A stretch of DNA of 64,000 nucleotides from Galactobacter valiniphilus (GTDB lineage: Bacteria > Actinomycetota > Actinomycetes > Actinomycetales > Micrococcaceae), in contig NZ_QQXK01000016.1 in the NCBI RefSeq assembly GCF_003575975.1, forward strand, positions 1 to 64,000, given 5' to 3'. Below the pieces are notes generated by a model. That model saw nothing but the letters and a program-made list of their open reading frames with translations, was not told the DNA's origin and searched no databases. Shown here one piece after another: positions 8,449 to 15,836 of this stretch. Position numbers and translations under genes: made by a program. The number at the start of each line of letters is the position of its first letter. Position 1 is the stretch's first letter.

Positions 8449-9044
8449 GCACGTACGTGGTGCCCCATGTGGTGGAGCGGGCCGCCAACGGTTCCGAGCG
8501 CGTCACCGACGTGTTTTCGCGGCTGGTCTCCGAGCGCATCGTCTACATCGGCACGCCCGTGGACGATAACGTGGCGAATTCGGTGATCGCGCAGCTGTTG
8601 CACCTGGAGAGCGTGTCCCCGCAGGTGCCCATCGACCTCGTGCTCAATGCAGCGGGCGGGGCCGAGTCCGCGGTGCTCGCGGTGCACGACGCGCTGCGCT
8701 ACATCCAAGCCCCGGTCGCGGCGACGGTGGTGGGGCAGGTCTCCGGCGCCGCCGCGCTCTTGCTTGCCTCGGCGGAACCCGGGCGCCGGCTCCTGCTTCC
8801 CCACGCGCGCGTGGTGCTGCGCCAACCGGTCGCCGAGGCCCGCGGCGCCATCCCGGACCTGATCCCGGAGGCAGAGGAGGTCGAGCGCGTGCGCTCGGTG
8901 GTGGAGGGCCTGCTGGCCGGGTACACGGGGCGCAGCGTCCAGTCGCTCCGGGCCGACACCGACCGGGCGCTCGTGCTTCCCGGCGCCGATGCCGTGGCCT
9001 ACGGCGTGGCGGACGAGGTGATCGAGACCCGGCGCGCGGCCTGA
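8445..9044 (+). CDS. ClpP-like pseudo-protease subunit (active site lost)
   Basis: A 199-residue ClpP homologue that keeps the fold but not the chemistry. Counting from family landmarks, the catalytic Ser position is Gly101 (sequence GQVSG, with the only nearby Ser one residue too early) and the catalytic His position is Arg126 (VVLRQP instead of IHQP). The oxyanion loop is AAGGAES rather than SPGGS. Asp in RADTDRA is retained. Such inactive subunits (ClpR in cyanobacteria and plastids) assemble with active ClpP into mixed rings and tune the chamber or the ATPase docking. Tight coupling to the active subunit just upstream supports a hetero-oligomer. What it does here is inference. Confidence 0.88.
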   Translation: MSTYVVPHVVERAANGSERVTDVFSRLVSERIVYIGTPVDDNVANSVIAQLLHLESVSPQVPIDLVLNAAGGAESAVLAVHDALRYIQAPVAATVVGQVSGAAALLLASAEPGRRLLLPHARVVLRQPVAEARGAIPDLIPEAEEVERVRSVVEGLLAGYTGRSVQSLRADTDRALVLPGADAVAYGVADEVIETRRAA

Positions 9045-9063
9045 GGTGCTCGGCGTGGGCGGC

Positions 9064-9471
9064 TCAGGCAGCGAGAAGGAAGGCCTCTCCAGCGCCGCTC
9101 CAAGGGGTGCCGGTCGGGTCGGCGGAGCTCAGCGGATGCTCGGGCAGCGGATCGACGGTGTGGGCGGAACCGCCCAGCGCAATGCCAGGCAACGCGTCCC
9201 CGCGCCGGACGGCCGCCGCGAGGGAGTCCAGCTCCGCCTCCCGGGTCGCCCGGCGCAACCGCGCCGCGGCCCGGAAGCCCAGCTCCGCGGCGTCGAGCCC
9301 CAAGGCACCTGCCACGGCATCGAGCATCTCGGAGGAGCGGTCCTTGAGCCCGCACTCGAGCTCGGAGAGGTACTGCGGTGAGACGCCGGCATCGCCGGCC
9401 AGATCGACGAGGCGGCGGCCGAACTCGTGGCGCTTCTCCCGCAGGGCCTCGCCGACGGCCTCGCGCCACAG
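9064..9471 (-). CDS. XRE-family regulator (ClgR/PopR-like), start codon unclear
   Basis: The minus strand encodes about 135 residues beginning LWREAVGEALREKRHEFGRR, followed by a helix-turn-helix segment (AGVSPQYLSELECGLKDRSSEML) closely matching the XRE domains of ClgR/PopR-type Clp-gene regulators. It is convergent with the ClpP pair, 20 bases from the second gene's stop. No ATG, GTG or TTG lies in frame between the preceding stop (9508-9510) and the domain. The only options are CTG at 9471 or ACG at 9498, unless a frameshift removed the true start. A dyad TCCGCT-CCC-AGCGGA stands about 70 bases upstream. Role as regulator of clpP is inferred from family and neighbourhood. Confidence 0.6.
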   Translation of the reverse strand: MWREAVGEALREKRHEFGRRLVDLAGDAGVSPQYLSELECGLKDRSSEMLDAVAGALGLDAAELGFRAAARLRRATREAELDSLAAAVRRGDALPGIALGGSAHTVDPLPEHPLSSADPTGTPWSGAGEAFLLAA

Positions 9472-9540
9472 GGGTAGGTTGTGCTTGCTCGCGTCCGTGC
9501 GGCGAGGTTAGCGCCGCACGGCACGCGGGGGGCAGGCCGC

Positions 9541-9555
9541 TCCGCTCCCAGCGGA
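9541..9555. promoter_or_regulatory. Dyad TCCGCT-N3-AGCGGA, possible ClgR-type site
   Basis: A 15-bp perfect dyad with a CGC-N5-GCG core, the general form reported for ClgR operators, lies upstream of the XRE gene (minus strand). The remaining 9508-9934 interval between the two divergent regulators holds a further weak inverted repeat (9588-9595 with 9611-9619) and no gene. Confidence 0.35.
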
Positions 9556-9934
9556 ACGGCCGCTTCGCCGTCGGACACTCCCCAGGCATCCCCAGCTCCA
9601 CTGAAATCCCCTGGGGGATCCGGTGTAATCGTGGGGAGCGGGCGGTCTCAGCCGCGCGGCAGCCGCCGTGCAGGGCGGGCTGCTCGTGAGTGCATTGACC
9701 CGCCGGCGCGTGGTCGCTGCGCACGCGTGATACCCATCCACGTGAGGAGTTCGGTGGCAGCGCCGCCGCCGCTGCTGGGACGCGATTCCCGCGTCCCGAC
9801 AGGGGGGGAACATCGTCGCAAACGCCCGGATCGTCAACTCAGCGCGCGTCTCGTGCGGGTCGATAAAGTGGGATAACTTGGGCTCAAAGGCTCTTCCCTC
9901 GTTCCGGGAATGGGCGGGACTTCGGGGGGATGAC

Positions 9935-10591
9935 GTGCCGAGAATTGTTGATCACGACGAGCGGCGGGCCGAGTTCATGGCCCACGCCTGGACGATCATC
10001 GCTCGCGCTGGTTTGAGTGGGGTGACCCTGCGCAGCGTCGCCGCGGCGTCCGGCATGGCCAACGGCGCCCTCAAGCCGTATTTCCGCAGCAAAGAACACC
10101 TCATGGTGGCCACGTTCGAGTACGTCATGGAGCAGATTGCCAAGCGCCTCGAGACGGACGCCGAGGGGCTCTCCGGCTTCGACGCCGTCCGCGCCTTTTC
10201 GCTGCAGATCCTTCCGCACAACCAGCAGCTCGTGGACGAGGCCCGCGTCGTCATCGGCTTCTGGGCGCTCGCCGCTCACGACGCCACCATGGCCGAGGTG
10301 AACGACACCCACATGGGCCGCTGGCGCTCCCAGCTGAGCGTGTGGGTGAAGGAGCAGGAAGCCGCCACGGGCCTGCGCGAGGGCATCACGGTGGACATCC
10401 TCGTGGACGGCCTCATGACCTTCCTGCTCGGCTCGCAGGTCTCCGTCACGGTGGACACCGTGGCCGTGCGCCCCGAGATGATGGCGGCGCACCTCGAGGC
10501 GCTCCTGAACACCTACCTGCCGGATGATGTGTGGTGGGAGGCCGGGCGCCGCGGCCTCAAGGACGCCGCCAGAATGCGCGACGTCGGATAG
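9935..10591 (+). CDS. TetR/AcrR-family transcriptional regulator
   Basis: A 218-residue repressor. The GTG at 9935 follows CGGGGGGA and gives the start VPRIVDHDERR; an upstream GTG/TTG extension lacks support. Helix-turn-helix at about residues 27-47 (TLRSVAAASGMANGALKPYF). The effector domain resembles BetI/TetR_C6-type regulators, with an acidic C-terminal half. It shares its N-terminal pattern with the TetR at 5037-5633. A terminator follows directly, so it is monocistronic; the SDR and MFS genes just beyond are the nearest candidate targets. Ligand unknown. Confidence 0.87.
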   Translation: MPRIVDHDERRAEFMAHAWTIIARAGLSGVTLRSVAAASGMANGALKPYFRSKEHLMVATFEYVMEQIAKRLETDAEGLSGFDAVRAFSLQILPHNQQLVDEARVVIGFWALAAHDATMAEVNDTHMGRWRSQLSVWVKEQEAATGLREGITVDILVDGLMTFLLGSQVSVTVDTVAVRPEMMAAHLEALLNTYLPDDVWWEAGRRGLKDAARMRDVG

Positions 10592-10608
10592 TCGCCTCAT
10601 GCACAGCG

Positions 10609-10645
10609 AGCCGCCTCCCAGCCCTTTAAGGGCTGGGAGGCGGCT
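10609..10645. terminator. Perfect 18-bp hairpin terminator
   Basis: Arms 10609-10626 and 10628-10645 are fully complementary with one central base; GGCTTTT follows on the plus side. It separates the convergent TetR and SDR genes. Confidence 0.85.
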
Positions 10646-10688
10646 GGCTTTTGTCGCGGGCGTCGGGGGCGGCACCCGAGGCGACGGA

Positions 10689-11432
10689 TCAGTACATCTT
10701 GATGGTGCCGCCGTCGGCCATGAGGGTCTGGCCCGTCATGTACTGGGAGTCGTCGGAGAGCAGGAAGGCGACCACGGGGGCGACGTCCTTCTGCGGGTTG
10801 CCGAAGCGGCCCAGCGGCACCTTGGCGACGGTCTCGGCGTACATCTCCGGGAAGGCGTCCTTCCACGCGGCGACGCCGGCGGTGAGGGCCATGGGGGAGA
10901 CCACGTTGACGCGGATGTTCTCAGGCGCCCACTCGTTGGCTACCACGCGGGAGAGGCCGCGGATGGCCTCCTTGGCGGCGGCGTAGGCGGCCTGCGTGCG
11001 TTGACCCTCGATGCCGGCGCCGGAGCCGAAGTTCACCACGGAGCCACCCTGCTTGGCGAGCTCGTCGTGGGCGGCCAGCATGAACTGCATCGTGGCCTTG
11101 AAGCCCGTGTTGAAGGAGAGCTCCCAATCGGCCTGCTCCAGCGCCACGAAGGGCTTCTGCTTCGAGGCGTGGGCGTTGTTCACGAGGCCGTTGAGCCCGC
11201 CGAACTCGGCCACGGCCGTGGCGACGGCGCTCTGGGCGGTCTCCAGCAGGGAGACGTCGCCGTGGATGAAGCGCACGGCCTCACCCAGCTCGGCTACGAG
11301 GGCCGCGCCGGCCTCGGCGTTGATGTCCACGGCCACGACCTTGGCGCCGCGCTCGACGAGCTCGTGGGTGATGCCGCCGCCGATGCCAGAGGCGCCGCCG
11401 GTGACGATGATGACCTTGTCCTGAAGCTGCAT
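10689..11432 (-). CDS. Short-chain dehydrogenase/reductase (SDR)
   Basis: NAD(P)-dependent oxidoreductase, 247 residues. The classical SDR pattern is complete: TGGASGIGGG nucleotide loop near the N terminus, NNAHAS, the catalytic Ser in NFGSGAG, YAAAK for the Tyr-Lys pair at about 149-153, and a C-terminal GQTLMADGG. Asp at the end of strand 2 (VAVDINAE) favours NAD over NADP. The ATG at 11432 is preferred with AAGGCAGG about 10 bases upstream; a GTG three codons earlier (11441) is possible. It is divergent from the MFS exporter, so the 233-base gap between them probably carries both promoters. Substrate unknown; possibly a hydroxyacyl or polyol dehydrogenase. Confidence 0.88.
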   Translation of the reverse strand: MQLQDKVIIVTGGASGIGGGITHELVERGAKVVAVDINAEAGAALVAELGEAVRFIHGDVSLLETAQSAVATAVAEFGGLNGLVNNAHASKQKPFVALEQADWELSFNTGFKATMQFMLAAHDELAKQGGSVVNFGSGAGIEGQRTQAAYAAAKEAIRGLSRVVANEWAPENIRVNVVSPMALTAGVAAWKDAFPEMYAETVAKVPLGRFGNPQKDVAPVVAFLLSDDSQYMTGQTLMADGGTIKMY

Positions 11433-11665
11433 GCTGTTCACGCCTGCCTTTGTGTGTTGTTCCGGGCGGCGCTCGCCGGTGGCCTGCGCCGTCATCACTC
11501 CGTGTAATGTCCGCGCGACAATATTTGTTCCCTCAAGAGTGAAGGATCTCTCCGGCGTCCACTCGGGGCGACGTGTTCTGCCTCACGCGAGGGAATCAGG
11601 GGTGCCCAGGCGGGGTTGCTCACCATAGACTTGAACGGTTCGCCGCGAATGATTGAGGAATCTCT

Positions 11666-13156
11666 ATGAGTAGCACCGCCCCGCCCGCCCCGCCCGCTCC
11701 GCACCAAGACAAGCTGCCAGCCGCGGTCAAGACCGCCCTGACGGTGCTGATCGCCGCCACCTTTGTGGTCATCCTGAACGAGACGATCATGGGCGTCGCC
11801 CTGCCCAAGCTCATGGAGGACCTGCGCATCGACGCGGGCCAGGGCCAGTGGCTCACCACGGGCTTCATGCTCACCATGGCCGTGGTCATCCCCGTGACCG
11901 GCCTGATCCTGCAGGTCCTGCGAACCCGCACGGTCTTCCTCATCGCCATGGGCCTCTTCAGCGCCGGCACGGCGCTCGCGGCCATCGCCCCCGGCTTCCT
12001 CGTCCTGCTCCTGGGCCGCGTGGTCCAGGCCGGCGGTACGGCCATCATGCTGCCCCTGCTCATGACCACGGCCATGACCTTCGTGCCGCCGCACCGCCGC
12101 GGCCGCATCATGGGCCTGATCTCCATCGTCATCGCGGTGGCCCCGGCCATCGGCCCCACGCTCTCCGGCCTGATCCTGCACGTGCTGCCGTGGCGCTGGC
12201 TCTTCATCCTGGTCCTGCCCTTCGCCATCGCGGCGCTGGTCCTCGGCCTCACCGTCCTGAAGGACATCGGCGAGACCCGCCGCGTGCGCTTCGACCTCGT
12301 CTCGATCCTGCTCTCCGTCTTCGGCTTCGGCGGCCTCGTCTACGGCCTGTCCTCGATCGGCGAGGCGGCCAAGGGCGTCGCCGAGGTCTCCCCGCTGCTG
12401 CCGCTCGGCGTGGGTGTCGCGGCCCTCGCGCTCTTCGTGTGGCGCCAGCTCACGCTCCAGAAGACGGACAGCGCCCTGCTTGACCTGCGCCCCTTCACGG
12501 TGCGCACCTTCACCGTCTCGATCGTCCTCGTGGTGCTCTCCTCGGCCTCGCTCTTCGGCGTGCTGATCCTCCTGCCGCTGTACGTGCAGCAGGTGCTCGG
12601 CTGGGACACCCTCGGCGCGGGCCTCATGCTGCTCCCGGGAGGCGTGGTCATGGGCGTCTCCTCGGAGATCGTGGGCCGCCTCTACGACCGCTTCGGCCCC
12701 CGCCCGCTCGTCATCCCCGGCGCCATCGTGGTCTCCGGCGCCCTCTGGGTCATGACGACCTTCGGCGTCGGGACGCAGACCTGGCTCATCGTCGCCGCGC
12801 ACGTGGTGCTCTCGATCGGCCTCGCGTTCATGTTCACGCCGCTCATGACCAACGCGCTCGGCTCGCTGCCGTCCTCGAGCTACTCCTACGGCTCGGCGAT
12901 CTTCTCCACGCTGCAGCAGGTGGCCGGTGCGGCCGGCACGGCGCTCTTCGTGACCGTCATGACGCTCGTCTCGGCCGGCGCCCTGCGCACCGGCGAGGCC
13001 GCGGTTCCGGCCATGGCGGCCGGCCTGCACTCGGCCTTCGTGGTCGGCGCGTGCCTCTCGCTCGTCGCGGTGGCCCTCGCCTTCCTGGTGCGCCAGTCCC
13101 CGGCGCAGGAACTGGAGGAAGGGCACGACGGCGCGCCGCTGGGTGCCGCCCACTAG
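11666..13156 (+). CDS. MFS multidrug exporter, DHA2 (EmrB/QacA) type
   Basis: Drug:proton antiporter of the inner membrane, 496 residues, with a predicted 14 membrane segments. Typical DHA2 features include NETIMGVALPKL in segment 1, the LTTGFMLTMAVVIPVTGLI stretch, the motif C region GPTLSGLI and the RWLFILVLPFAI segment. The tail (residues 475-496) is charged and cytoplasmic. The gene stands alone between the divergent SDR and a strong terminator. A TetR gene (9935-10591) lies two genes away, a usual partner for such exporters, but its operator was not found here. Substrate not predictable. Confidence 0.9.
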   Translation: MSSTAPPAPPAPHQDKLPAAVKTALTVLIAATFVVILNETIMGVALPKLMEDLRIDAGQGQWLTTGFMLTMAVVIPVTGLILQVLRTRTVFLIAMGLFSAGTALAAIAPGFLVLLLGRVVQAGGTAIMLPLLMTTAMTFVPPHRRGRIMGLISIVIAVAPAIGPTLSGLILHVLPWRWLFILVLPFAIAALVLGLTVLKDIGETRRVRFDLVSILLSVFGFGGLVYGLSSIGEAAKGVAEVSPLLPLGVGVAALALFVWRQLTLQKTDSALLDLRPFTVRTFTVSIVLVVLSSASLFGVLILLPLYVQQVLGWDTLGAGLMLLPGGVVMGVSSEIVGRLYDRFGPRPLVIPGAIVVSGALWVMTTFGVGTQTWLIVAAHVVLSIGLAFMFTPLMTNALGSLPSSSYSYGSAIFSTLQQVAGAAGTALFVTVMTLVSAGALRTGEAAVPAMAAGLHSAFVVGACLSLVAVALAFLVRQSPAQELEEGHDGAPLGAAH

Positions 13157-13208
13157 TCGCCTTCCAGCCGCGCGGGTGTGGCGCGCGCCGCGCCCACCCC
13201 AGCCATGC

Positions 13209-13246
13209 ACGCGGGGCCGGGTTCCTTTCGGAACCCGGCCCCGCGT
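13209..13246. terminator. Perfect 17-bp hairpin terminator
   Basis: Arms 13209-13225 and 13230-13246 with a 4-base loop, between the convergent MFS exporter and hydrolase genes. Confidence 0.8.
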
Positions 13247-13262
13247 CGTCGTCCTGGTTGAA

Positions 13263-13895
13263 CTACAGGAACAGGTCGTCCTCGACCGGATCCTCGATGT
13301 CCGCCTCGTCGGGGAGGGACTCGTCGATCCGCTCGAGCCAGCGCAGCACCAGCTCATAGAGGGTTTCCGTCGCGGCCAGTGAGGCCGGATCGGGGGCGTC
13401 CATGAAGAGGTGCTCCTGGCCCGGCATGAGCCGCAGCTTCACGTCGTCTCCGCGCGCCACGAGCGCCTCGGCGGCGGCGAGGTCCCCGTCCATGACAAAG
13501 TCCTCGTCGCCCTCCGAGGCGAGCACGCGCAGCGGCAGGGAGCGCGGCCACGGCGCGCCCACGCCGTCCTCGTCGAGGCACGCCCCGGCGAGGATGACGG
13601 CGGCGACGGCGTCGTTGCCCACGCCCACCCGCATGGCCGGGATCGCGCCGAGCGAGAGACCCAGCACCACAAAGCCGGGGGAGAGGTCGGCCGCCGCCTC
13701 CTCGCCCCGGGCGCTGATGGTCTCGAAGCCCACCGAGCGCGCGTAGTCCACGCCCTCGGGGACGGTGTCGAAGACGCGGCCGTCCAGCAGATCCGGGACG
13801 ACCACCTCGTGCCCCGCCGAGCGCCACGCGTTCGCGAGGGACCTCACCCCGGCGGTGATGCCGCGGACGTGATGAAGCAACAGGAGCTGGGCCAT
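13263..13895 (-). CDS. Dienelactone hydrolase-like alpha/beta hydrolase
   Basis: A 210-residue cytosolic alpha/beta hydrolase related to dienelactone hydrolase (DLH). The opening LLLLHHVRGITAGVRSLANAW and VVVPDLLDG match DLH proteins. The nucleophile elbow reads GLSLGAIPA, so Ser replaces the Cys of classical DLH. His is in GQEHLFMD and the acidic residue is probably in ASEGDEDFV. The very acidic tail (ESLPDEADIEDPVEDD) is unusual. It lies downstream of the duplicated reductase 3' end at 13926-14006 and before acquisition of the OLD-type gene was probably next to the intact aldo/keto reductase. Substrate unknown. Confidence 0.82.
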   Translation of the reverse strand: MAQLLLLHHVRGITAGVRSLANAWRSAGHEVVVPDLLDGRVFDTVPEGVDYARSVGFETISARGEEAAADLSPGFVVLGLSLGAIPAMRVGVGNDAVAAVILAGACLDEDGVGAPWPRSLPLRVLASEGDEDFVMDGDLAAAEALVARGDDVKLRLMPGQEHLFMDAPDPASLAATETLYELVLRWLERIDESLPDEADIEDPVEDDLFL

Positions 13896-13925
13896 GGGAA
13901 CGGCCTTTCGTGACGGCAGGATGTC

Positions 13926-14006
13926 CTAGAGCTCGGACGATACAGCCCACAGGTTGATGTCGGTATCCCCGCCCGTGATGCGGTCGATCGCCGCGAGCTC
14001 CTCAGC
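13926..14006. repeat. Left copy of 81-bp direct repeat (aldo/keto reductase 3' end)
   Basis: Matches 15756-15836 with three mismatches in 81 bases (positions 13973, 13995 and 14004). The copy starts at the reductase stop codon and still encodes the C-terminal peptide ...SAEELAAIDRITGGDTDINLWAVSSEL with no barrel attached. Similarity fades beyond 14006. The two copies bracket the OLD-type gene. Confidence 0.9.
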
Positions 14007-14032
14007 TGAAGCTCCCGAGCGGTGGACGGCCG

Positions 14033-15697
14033 TCAAGAACTCGTGGCTTCGCCCTTTTTTGGCGATGACGGCCACTCCACTGGATTACGCGTTGCACCGA
14101 GCGCCCGCCGCACCGAAGTAACTAGGGGTATTTCTTCTCCGGAACCAACTAAGGTTTGGACAAAGGCATGTACGATTCCGGCCCTAACAACCTCAGGAGC
14201 CAGTGCCATGCGAAGGGAAATCTCGTAGAAGAAACTGTGCTTGTCTGGGAATTCTAGCCCAGAATTCTCGAGGAAAGCTCGAAGTTCGTGTTCCGTGGTG
14301 CCGAATTGATCTGCCAATCCTCCCAAGTCGGCAGTCTCAGAAAGGAGAGTTGAGCAAATCATGGGTTCGGGAGCATCGACTTCAGGCTTGTGCTGGTATC
14401 CCGATTGCATAATGGTCTCGGACCCCAATCGCGTCCACGAGAGAAGGCCAGAATTGAAGAAGGATTGGACTGGTTCGGTGGTTCCGACAGAAGAGACTGC
14501 GTCGCGGATTTCTTTATCAGTCGTCTCGCCGTCCCACGCAATGAGAATCGGGAGTTTTGGCTGGTTCTTGTGCAAATCGAGCGCGGTCTTTACGAGTTGA
14601 TTCTTGGCGCCGAAGGGGACGATCTTGACGCGTTTGCGCTCGTCGCGTGTTAGAAATTCTTGTATCAACGCCTCTGCGAGATCATCCTCACACACGATCA
14701 GCAGCTCGTGATTTGACTCATGACGCCCCATCAAGGTGGTTTGGGCCAGGCGCGTAGTGACTTCGACGGAGCAGCGCCGTGTAGTAATTCCCTCGGGTTC
14801 AACCAAAATGCGCGATCTGCGAGGCAAATTGTCGATAAATTCTCTGGCGTGCGAAGTTGTGACAATCTGCAATGAGAATTTATCGGCCGCACGTACCAAG
14901 GTCTGGGCGATGGCGGCCTGTGCGCTCTGGTGGATGCCCAACTCGACTTCTTCGATGGCGACGAGGCTGTTCTTTGGAGCAGTGCTGAGTCGTCGGAGCA
15001 TTCGCCACACAGCTATCTCCCCAGTGCCCATGTTGAATGACGAGTACTTCGTCTCTGGGCCACGTTTAATTTGTCCGACTCGATAGGCGCTCTTTTCGGC
15101 CATTTCAGTGCCGGAGTACTTTCGATTAAAAATGGCCGACATCTGCTCGGAAACCCAATCGTCGTCCTTGAAAACGCGGTCCGGCTTACCTGAACTGGCA
15201 AGCGCGCGTCGCGACGGCCCGCTTTGTGTGGGTGGCACGATCCTGCCGATGCCAATGAAATATGAAGGTTTAGTTGGCCGGCGACTGTAGGTCATCCACT
15301 TTCGCAGCTCCATGCGCTTCATAGTGGTTTGCGCGCGCCCACCTTGCTTCTCCGTCCCGTAAGTCCACGTAATTCTTAGGTTTGTCGGGGCCTTTTCCTC
15401 CGCGGTGCTGAAGAAGAATTCACTGAATTTAAAGGTTTGCTTCGGATCTTCGGAGTGAAATGCCAAACTGCATAGGTTTAACAGAGTGGTTTTGCCGGCA
15501 CCATTTGGTCCCACAAGTACTGTAACGGGGTACCTTAGTCTAAGGTCGACGTTCGCAATACCCCGAATGCCTGGTGCTGGAACGCTAACGTCGCCGGGCT
15601 CCACTTTTACTCCCCGCAAATATCCGAAGGTGTCTTTTGAGGCATCCCAGCGATCGGCCAATTTCTTCTCAACGGCATTTAGTTGTGAGCCTGGCAC
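14033..15697 (-). CDS. OLD-family ATPase-TOPRIM nuclease, candidate defence gene
   Basis: A 554-residue protein combining an ABC-like ATPase with a C-terminal TOPRIM nuclease domain, the layout of OLD (overcoming lysogenisation defect) proteins. Seen: Walker A GPNGAGKTT at about 63-71, Walker B LVAIEEVE at about 245, a TTSHAREF switch-like motif, then TOPRIM acidic motifs IVCEDDLAEAL near 333 and AWDGETTD near 384. OLD relatives act in anti-phage defence (P2 Old, Gabija GajA, retron-Eco8 nuclease). GTG start with AGGAGA seven bases upstream. Base composition is close to balanced and codon use differs strikingly from all neighbours, so the gene was acquired. It fills almost exactly the space between two direct repeats. 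No partner gene is present, so it would have to act alone or be incomplete. Confidence 0.85.
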   Translation of the reverse strand: MPGSQLNAVEKKLADRWDASKDTFGYLRGVKVEPGDVSVPAPGIRGIANVDLRLRYPVTVLVGPNGAGKTTLLNLCSLAFHSEDPKQTFKFSEFFFSTAEEKAPTNLRITWTYGTEKQGGRAQTTMKRMELRKWMTYSRRPTKPSYFIGIGRIVPPTQSGPSRRALASSGKPDRVFKDDDWVSEQMSAIFNRKYSGTEMAEKSAYRVGQIKRGPETKYSSFNMGTGEIAVWRMLRRLSTAPKNSLVAIEEVELGIHQSAQAAIAQTLVRAADKFSLQIVTTSHAREFIDNLPRRSRILVEPEGITTRRCSVEVTTRLAQTTLMGRHESNHELLIVCEDDLAEALIQEFLTRDERKRVKIVPFGAKNQLVKTALDLHKNQPKLPILIAWDGETTDKEIRDAVSSVGTTEPVQSFFNSGLLSWTRLGSETIMQSGYQHKPEVDAPEPMICSTLLSETADLGGLADQFGTTEHELRAFLENSGLEFPDKHSFFYEISLRMALAPEVVRAGIVHAFVQTLVGSGEEIPLVTSVRRALGATRNPVEWPSSPKKGEATSS

Positions 15698-15726
15698 GGG
15701 ATTCTCCTAAGGGGATCATTCGGTGG

Positions 15727-15739
15727 CCGCATTATGCGG
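15727..15739. promoter_or_regulatory. Small dyad CCGCATTATGCGG upstream of OLD-type gene
   Basis: A 13-base dyad, 30 bases before the GTG start of the OLD-type gene, inside the foreign segment. It could be an operator; no more can be said. Confidence 0.3.
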
Positions 15740-15755
15740 TAAGTTCGACTCCAGT

Positions 15756-15836
15756 CTAGAGCTCGGACGATACAGCCCACAGGTTGATGTCGGTATCCCC
15801 GCTCGTGATGCGGTCGATCGCCGCAAGCTCCTCGGC
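15756..15836. repeat. Right copy of 81-bp direct repeat (native 3' end of reductase gene)
   Basis: This copy is part of the intact aldo/keto reductase gene and ends at its stop codon. See the partner at 13926-14006; the offset is 1830 bases. Confidence 0.9.
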
